From the NCBI GenBank assembly GCA_963802215.1, contig CAWDHQ010000002.1, forward strand, positions 248,001-312,000: a DNA stretch of 64,000 nucleotides, written 5' to 3'. Positions 59,902 to 64,000 of the stretch are shown one piece after another. Each line of letters starts with the position of its first letter. The first letter of the stretch is position 1. Below the pieces are notes generated by a model that worked only from the letters and a program-made list of their open reading frames with translations, searched no databases and had not been told where the DNA came from. Position numbers and translations under genes: made by a program. This DNA is from SHZI01 sp963802215 (GTDB lineage Bacteria; Pseudomonadota; Gammaproteobacteria; Steroidobacterales; GCA-2729495).

Positions 59902-61062
59902 TCAATCGCGGATGCCGATGTCGGCACGGGCAGCCAGGGCCGATTCAACCACCCGGGCGAGGTCGGGTCCCAGCACGGTGAAGTGTCCCATTTTCCGGCC
60001 CGGCCGTGCCTCGTGCTTGCCGTAGAGGTGCAGCCTGAGGCCGGGGCGTGACAGCAGCGTGGACCAGGCTGGCTCGCCGGCGGACCAGAGGTCACCCAGC
60101 AGGTTCACCATGACGGCGGGGCTGGTCTGCGCCGGATTGCCCAGCGGCAGGCCGCACAGCGCCCGCACCTGCTGCTCGTACTGGCTGGTGGCGCAGGCGT
60201 CCAGGGTGTAGTGGCCGCTGTTGTGCGGGCGGGGCGCCATCTCGTTCACGTACAGCGCGCCGCGGCTGACGAAGAATTCCACGCCCAGCGTGCCGATGAA
60301 ATCCAGCGCCGCGGCGATGCGCAGCGCGCACTGGCGGGCTGACTCGGCCAGGGTCGCGCCGATGCGCGCGGGAACGATGGAGACGTCGAGGATCCCGTGC
60401 CGGTGCCTGTTCTCGGCGACCGGGAAGCAGGCCGCGGCGCCCGAGGCGTCCCGGGCGAGGACGACGGACACCTCGCAATCCAGCGGGAGCAGCGCCTCGA
60501 GCACGCAGGCTTCCCCGCCGAGGGCGCGCCAGGCGCCCAGGGCGTCGTCCCGGGTCGAAACCCGGGCCTGGCCCTTGCCGTCGTAGCCGAAGCGGGCGAC
60601 CTTCAGGATCCCCGGGAAGACGCCGTCCGGTGCTGTCTCCAGGTCCTCCTGGTTGCGAATGACCGCGAAGGGGCCGTGGGGCAGTTGCTGGTCCCGCAGA
60701 AAGTTCTTTTCCGCGATCCGGTCCTGGCACACGGCGACCGCGGCGGCAGACGGGCGCACGCGGACCGACCGGGCCAGCAGTTCGAGGGTCGGGGAGGGGA
60801 CGTTCTCGAACTCGGTGGTGATGGCCGCGCAACCGGTGGCCAGCGCATCGAGGGCGACGCGGTCGTCGTAGGCGGCAGCGAGGTGCCTGTCGGCGATCCG
60901 GCCGGCAGGGCTCGCCGGGTCCGGGTCCAGCACCCACACGCTGTATCCGAGTTCGTGGGCCGCCTGCACGAAGAACCGGCCGAGCTGCCCGCCGCCGAGC
61001 AGGCCCAGGGTGGCGGGGGCGGAGATCGTCGTGGCCGGCTCGGCGCGCGCAGTGGCGGGCAT
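59902..61062 (-). CDS. purK: N5-carboxyaminoimidazole ribonucleotide synthase PurK
   Basis: A 386-residue ATP-grasp enzyme. The N-terminal nucleotide fold is LGLLGGGQLGRFFVQAAHELGY, with the ATP-grasp core in ILKVARFGYDGKGQARV and VEFFVSRGALYVNEMAPRPHNSGHYTLDAC. It converts AIR, ATP and bicarbonate to N5-CAIR in purine synthesis. Its ATG directly follows the purE stop with no spacer, so the two are a coupled purEK operon. Confidence 0.95.
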   Translation of the reverse strand: MPATARAEPATTISAPATLGLLGGGQLGRFFVQAAHELGYSVWVLDPDPASPAGRIADRHLAAAYDDRVALDALATGCAAITTEFENVPSPTLELLARSVRVRPSAAAVAVCQDRIAEKNFLRDQQLPHGPFAVIRNQEDLETAPDGVFPGILKVARFGYDGKGQARVSTRDDALGAWRALGGEACVLEALLPLDCEVSVVLARDASGAAACFPVAENRHRHGILDVSIVPARIGATLAESARQCALRIAAALDFIGTLGVEFFVSRGALYVNEMAPRPHNSGHYTLDACATSQYEQQVRALCGLPLGNPAQTSPAVMVNLLGDLWSAGEPAWSTLLSRPGLRLHLYGKHEARPGRKMGHFTVLGPDLARVVESALAARADIGIRD

Positions 61063-61593
61063 TCAGTCCGCGAGCTTCATGGCCATGACGGCCCTGGCCT
61101 GGCGCTTGCGATAGGCGGCGAGTTTCTGCATGAAGGCCGGGTACTCGCCGGCGAGCACCGCGATGGCGAACAGGGCCGCATTGGCCGCACCGGCCTCGCC
61201 GATGGCGAAGGTCGCGACGGGTACGCCCTTTGGCATCTGGACGATCGAGAGCAGGGAATCCTGGCCGGAGAGCGCCTTGGACTGCACCGGCACGCCAAGC
61301 ACCGGGAGGGTGGTCTTCGCGGCCAGCATTCCGGGGAGGTGAGCGGCGCCGCCGGCGCCGGCGATGATCAGCTTCAGGCCCCGGTCCCGCGCCGACTCGG
61401 CGTAGTCGAACATCAGCTGGGGCGTCCGGTGCGCGGAGACCACGCGCTTCTCGAACGGCACGCCGAACTCCTTGAGGATTTCCACGGCCGCGCGGAGCGT
61501 AGGCCAGTCCGAATCGGAGCCCATGACCACCCCGACGATGGGGCCTCGTCCCGTCTTGCGGGCAGCGTTCTTGCGCGGGGTCCTGGAGGGCAT
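61063..61593 (-). CDS. purE: N5-CAIR mutase PurE
   Basis: A 176-residue class I PurE. The conserved motifs are VVMGSDSDWPTL, VVSAHRTPQLM and IAGAGGAAHLPGML, with the active-site histidine in SAHRTP, followed by GVPVQSKALSGQDSLLSIVQMP. It converts N5-CAIR to CAIR, the step after PurK. A short basic N-terminal extension (SRTPRKNAARKTGRG) is longer than in E. coli. Confidence 0.95.
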   Translation of the reverse strand: MPSRTPRKNAARKTGRGPIVGVVMGSDSDWPTLRAAVEILKEFGVPFEKRVVSAHRTPQLMFDYAESARDRGLKLIIAGAGGAAHLPGMLAAKTTLPVLGVPVQSKALSGQDSLLSIVQMPKGVPVATFAIGEAGAANAALFAIAVLAGEYPAFMQKLAAYRKRQARAVMAMKLAD

Positions 61594-61619
61594 GGGGGGA
61601 TTCTAACCCGTCAATCGGC

Positions 61620-61678
61620 GTAGGAGCGCCTTCAGGCGCGACCTGTATTTCCCCGGTCGCGGCTGAAGCCGCTCCTAC
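61620..61678. repeat. REP pair supplying the NUDIX stop
   Basis: REP units at 61620-61641 (plus) and 61657-61678 (minus) are separated by 15 bases, between the NUDIX gene and purE. TAG at 61675-61677 on the minus strand is the NUDIX stop. Confidence 0.92.
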
Positions 61679-62241
61679 AGGCCGATCAGGCGGGCCAGTT
61701 TCAGGATGCCGGCCACGGAGATGCCGTCGGTGATGCGCCCGTCCATTGCCATGGCGAGAGCCTCCGAAAACGGGAGGCGCCGGATGGCCAGCTGCTCAGT
61801 CTCGTCGAATTGGGGCGTACCCATCGCGAGGCCCTCGGCGAGGAAAACGTAACCCTCCTCGTCGGTGACCGAGTTGGACGTGTGGAGCTTCATGATGAGC
61901 CGCAGGCGGGTGGTGGTGACGCCCGTCTCCTCCAGCAGCTCCCGGCGCGCTGCGGCCTCCAGGTCCTCCTCCCGCGGCGCACCGCCCATGGGCACCTCCC
62001 AGGAATACTCGCCGAGGGGGAAGCGCCACTGGCCCACGAGCCAGGTGTGCTGCTCGTCATCCAGCGGGATGACGGCGACAGCCCGGTTCTTGAAGCTGAT
62101 CTTGCCGTAGTGGGGCCGGCTGCCGTCGGGCGCGATGGTGTCGTGGGTCGTGATGGTGAACCAGGGATTTTCGAATTCCAGGCGGGTCGACAGCGTCTGC
62201 CAGGGGTTGGCGCCCTCCGGCGCTTCAGGTGGGGTGGTCAT
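61675..62241 (-). CDS. NUDIX hydrolase (ADP-ribose pyrophosphatase-like)
   Basis: A 188-residue NUDIX protein. The box is GGAPREEDLEAAARRELLEETGV, with all consensus G, E and REx2EE residues. The preceding WRFPLGEYSWEVPMG and following SNSVTDEEGYVFLAEGL fit ADP-ribose/nucleotide-sugar pyrophosphatases. Its start overlaps the upstream MATE gene by 17 bases, indicating coupling. Confidence 0.92.
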   Translation of the reverse strand: MTTPPEAPEGANPWQTLSTRLEFENPWFTITTHDTIAPDGSRPHYGKISFKNRAVAVIPLDDEQHTWLVGQWRFPLGEYSWEVPMGGAPREEDLEAAARRELLEETGVTTTRLRLIMKLHTSNSVTDEEGYVFLAEGLAMGTPQFDETEQLAIRRLPFSEALAMAMDGRITDGISVAGILKLARLIGL

Positions 62242-63568
62242 GAGCCAGCGTCTCCTTGAGCCGATTGAACCACAGGTGCATGCCGAGTCCCCGCATGACC
62301 ATGAACGCGGTGAACGCCAGCCACAGCCCGTGGTTGCCGAAATCCCGCGTGAAGAACCACACGGGAATGAAGACGAGGAATGCCGTCGTGGTCATCACCA
62401 CCCGCATCTCGCGGCTCAGCGTGGCGCCGACGAACACACCGTCGTAGAAGAAGCTCCACACGGAAATCAGGGGCAGCAGGATCATCCATGGCAGGTACTC
62501 CAGTGCCGCTGCCCGGATCTCGGGCAGGCTCGTGAGCATGCGGACGATCGCGGGCCCCGCAATCCAGAACGCCAGGCTGAACAGCACGCCGAAGCCCAGC
62601 GACCAGGCGAGGGTGCGGCGCACGGCGCGGCGGAAGCCCGCCGGGTCGCGCGCGCCGATGGCCTTGCCCACCAGAGCCTCGGCCGCGTTGGCGATGCCGT
62701 CGAGAGCATAGGCGGTGAGCCACTGGAAGTTCATCAGCAGGGCGTTGGCCGCCAGGAAGACGCTGCCCATCCGCGCACCCTGCACCGTCACGAAGGCGAA
62801 CGTGAACATCAGGGCCAGTGTGCGTATGAACAGGTTGCCGTTGATCCGGAGCAGGGCCCGGTAGGACCTGAGGTCCAGCAGGCGTGTTCCGGACCAGTCG
62901 CCGGGATGGCGCCGCAGTTCCCGCAGGAGCAGCCAGGCGGCAATTCCCGCGCCGGCAAGTTCCGCCAGCAGCGCCCCCGTCGCCACGCCCCGCACCTTCA
63001 GTCCGAGACCGAGCACGAACCAGAGGTCCAGGACCACGTTGGTCAGGTTGATCACCAGCGTGATCACTAGTGGCCCGCGGGCGTTCTGCATGCCCAGCAG
63101 CCACCCGAGCGCGGCGAAGTTGAACAGCGCGGCCGGCGCGCTCCAGACGCGGATGGCGAAGTACTCGTGGGCGTAGCTCGTCACGTCCAGTTCGGCGCCA
63201 ATGAGCCCGAACGCCACGTTGGCCAGGGGAGCCTGGAGCAGGATGATGAGCGTGCCAAGGACAAGCGCCATGACCACGGCCTCGCCCAGCGACTGGCGGA
63301 TGGCCGTGGTGGCCGAGGGATCCCGCGTCAGTGTGCCGTGCGCCTGGGCGGTGATGCCCGTGGTCCCCATGCGCAGGAAGTTGAGGCCGACGAAGAGGAG
63401 GCTGAAAACCTGCGCGGCGGCGGCGACGGAAGCCAGGTAGACCTCGTCGTCCAGGTTGCCCAGTACGCCCGTGCCGACCAGCCCGACGAGTGGCACGGAC
63501 ACGGAGGAGATGATCATCGGCAGGGCAATCGCCCAGATCGCCCGATGGCTGTAGGGGTCGGGAGCCAA
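62225..63568 (-). CDS. MATE-family efflux protein (DinF-like)
   Basis: A 447-residue, 12-helix MATE transporter of the DinF branch. It has the start HRAIWAIALPMIISSVSVPLVGLVGTGVLGNL and NFLRMGTTGITAQAHG typical of DinF. It is unrelated at close range to the MATE gene at 30755. The start is TTG at 63568, immediately after the TAG of the DUF962 gene, with no alternative ATG before the first helix. Confidence 0.88.
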   Translation of the reverse strand: MAPDPYSHRAIWAIALPMIISSVSVPLVGLVGTGVLGNLDDEVYLASVAAAAQVFSLLFVGLNFLRMGTTGITAQAHGTLTRDPSATTAIRQSLGEAVVMALVLGTLIILLQAPLANVAFGLIGAELDVTSYAHEYFAIRVWSAPAALFNFAALGWLLGMQNARGPLVITLVINLTNVVLDLWFVLGLGLKVRGVATGALLAELAGAGIAAWLLLRELRRHPGDWSGTRLLDLRSYRALLRINGNLFIRTLALMFTFAFVTVQGARMGSVFLAANALLMNFQWLTAYALDGIANAAEALVGKAIGARDPAGFRRAVRRTLAWSLGFGVLFSLAFWIAGPAIVRMLTSLPEIRAAALEYLPWMILLPLISVWSFFYDGVFVGATLSREMRVVMTTTAFLVFIPVWFFTRDFGNHGLWLAFTAFMVMRGLGMHLWFNRLKETLAHDHPT

Positions 63569-64000
63569 CTAGGGGCGAATGCCGAGGGCCGCGTAAAGCT
63601 TGGCCAGCACCCAGAGCGGGCCAATGAGCAGGAAGCGCAGGTCGCGGAAGAATGACGGGCGCCGGCCCTCGACGTAGTGCCCGATGAACTGGCCGATCCA
63701 GCCAACGATGAAAGCGGCGAGGGCGGTAAGCCACAGGGGCCACGGCAATCCGGCCGCGAAGGCCACCAGCGGGACGATGACGAGGGCCGCCAGCAGCATC
63801 CCTGCACCCAGCCGCGGCGCAAGCCGCAGGTAGTAGATGGTGATGAAGGCCAGGGCCAGCGTCCCGAAATTCAGCCAGGCCGCACCGGGCGACAGCGTGT
63901 CCGGGACGGGGATGGCCCACAGCATGGCGACCAGCGAGACGAAGATCAGCGGCACGCAGATGCTGTGCATCAGGCGATTGAACGGGTGCTGGTGATCCGC
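63569..64000 (-). CDS. DUF962/Mpo1-like membrane protein, 5' end outside window
   Basis: The frame remains open to the last base; the final codons read ADHQHPFNRL before the ATG at 63970, matching the family's His-x-x-x-N-R-x-x-H start, so the gene begins beyond the window. The visible part has four helices and the conserved WIGQFIGHYVEGRRPSFFRDLRFLLIGPLWVL. Yeast Mpo1 is an iron-dependent dioxygenase of 2-hydroxy fatty acids; the bacterial role is unproven. Confidence 0.85.
   Translation of the reverse strand, partial: ADHQHPFNRLMHSICVPLIFVSLVAMLWAIPVPDTLSPGAAWLNFGTLALAFITIYYLRLAPRLGAGMLLAALVIVPLVAFAAGLPWPLWLTALAAFIVGWIGQFIGHYVEGRRPSFFRDLRFLLIGPLWVLAKLYAALGIRP

Noticed and set aside
13612..61678. 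REP elements as a CRISPR array
   Set aside because: The units are palindromic, in both orientations, dispersed over 48 kb and without regular spacers.

Overview
The window is high-GC DNA (about two thirds G+C by eye) from a gammaproteobacterium, most like the Steroidobacterales/Xanthomonadales/Chromatiales side of the class. This rests on a class I polyhydroxyalkanoate (PHA) locus, a VPLPA-CTERM sorting tail, a yceJI pair, several exported amidohydrolases and M1 peptidases, and about 18 copies of a 22-bp GTAG-headed REP hairpin (GTAGGAGCG...CGCGA). The species cannot be named from sequence alone. I saw no rRNA, tRNA, CRISPR array, transposase or phage gene.

Layout. 1-3.8 kb: truncated APC permease, two toxin-antitoxin pairs (VapBC/FitAB-like and ParDE-like), a Tat-exported class A beta-lactamase and a GFA-family protein. 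3.8-13.6 kb: exported M1 aminopeptidase, then a run of exported amidohydrolases with a TolB-like lipoprotein. 13.7-22.2 kb: FG-GAP protein, VPLPA-CTERM protein, an AttEFGH-type ABC system with its lipocalin-like AttH, and rmuC. 22.2-28.7 kb: a 2042-residue SpvB/RHS protein overlapping a small lipoprotein. 28.8-40.7 kb: metabolic and membrane genes, including a J-domain/zinc-ribbon/PilZ fusion, a UbiD-family protein with a Tat signal, and yceJI. 41-45 kb: phaP, phaR, phaC. 45.1-56.3 kb: a symporter, a 56-residue membrane peptide, a Crp-like regulator, a CHASE2 adenylate/guanylate cyclase, a FecR-TPR-beta-barrel outer-membrane protein, a secreted subtilase and two small proteins. 56.3-57.4 kb: a PemK-like toxin among duplicated terminators and a duplicated structured element. 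57.4-64 kb: thiolase, DUF924, DUF2141, purK, purE, NUDIX, MATE and a truncated DUF962 gene.

The most promising undescribed system is at 46.9-56.3 kb. Two unrelated-looking small proteins flank a subtilase and share an ungapped C-terminal signature, C-H-x3-Y-[VI]-x4-Y-L-V-H-C at the exact C-terminus. They lie downstream of a cyclase/Crp signalling pair and a FecR-TPR-barrel outer-membrane protein, and the whole could be a regulated peptide export or processing system. Two near-identical palindromes (TGTCAA-N4-T[TG]GACA) lie in front of the regulator gene and of the divergent small membrane peptide, and may define the local regulon.

The second theme is domestication of REP hairpins. Their GTAG heads supply the stop codons of eight genes. 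One REP pair encodes the hydrophobic core of the YceI signal peptide, one REP lies in frame inside attH, and one may provide a Shine-Dalgarno and spacer hairpin for the gene after phaC.
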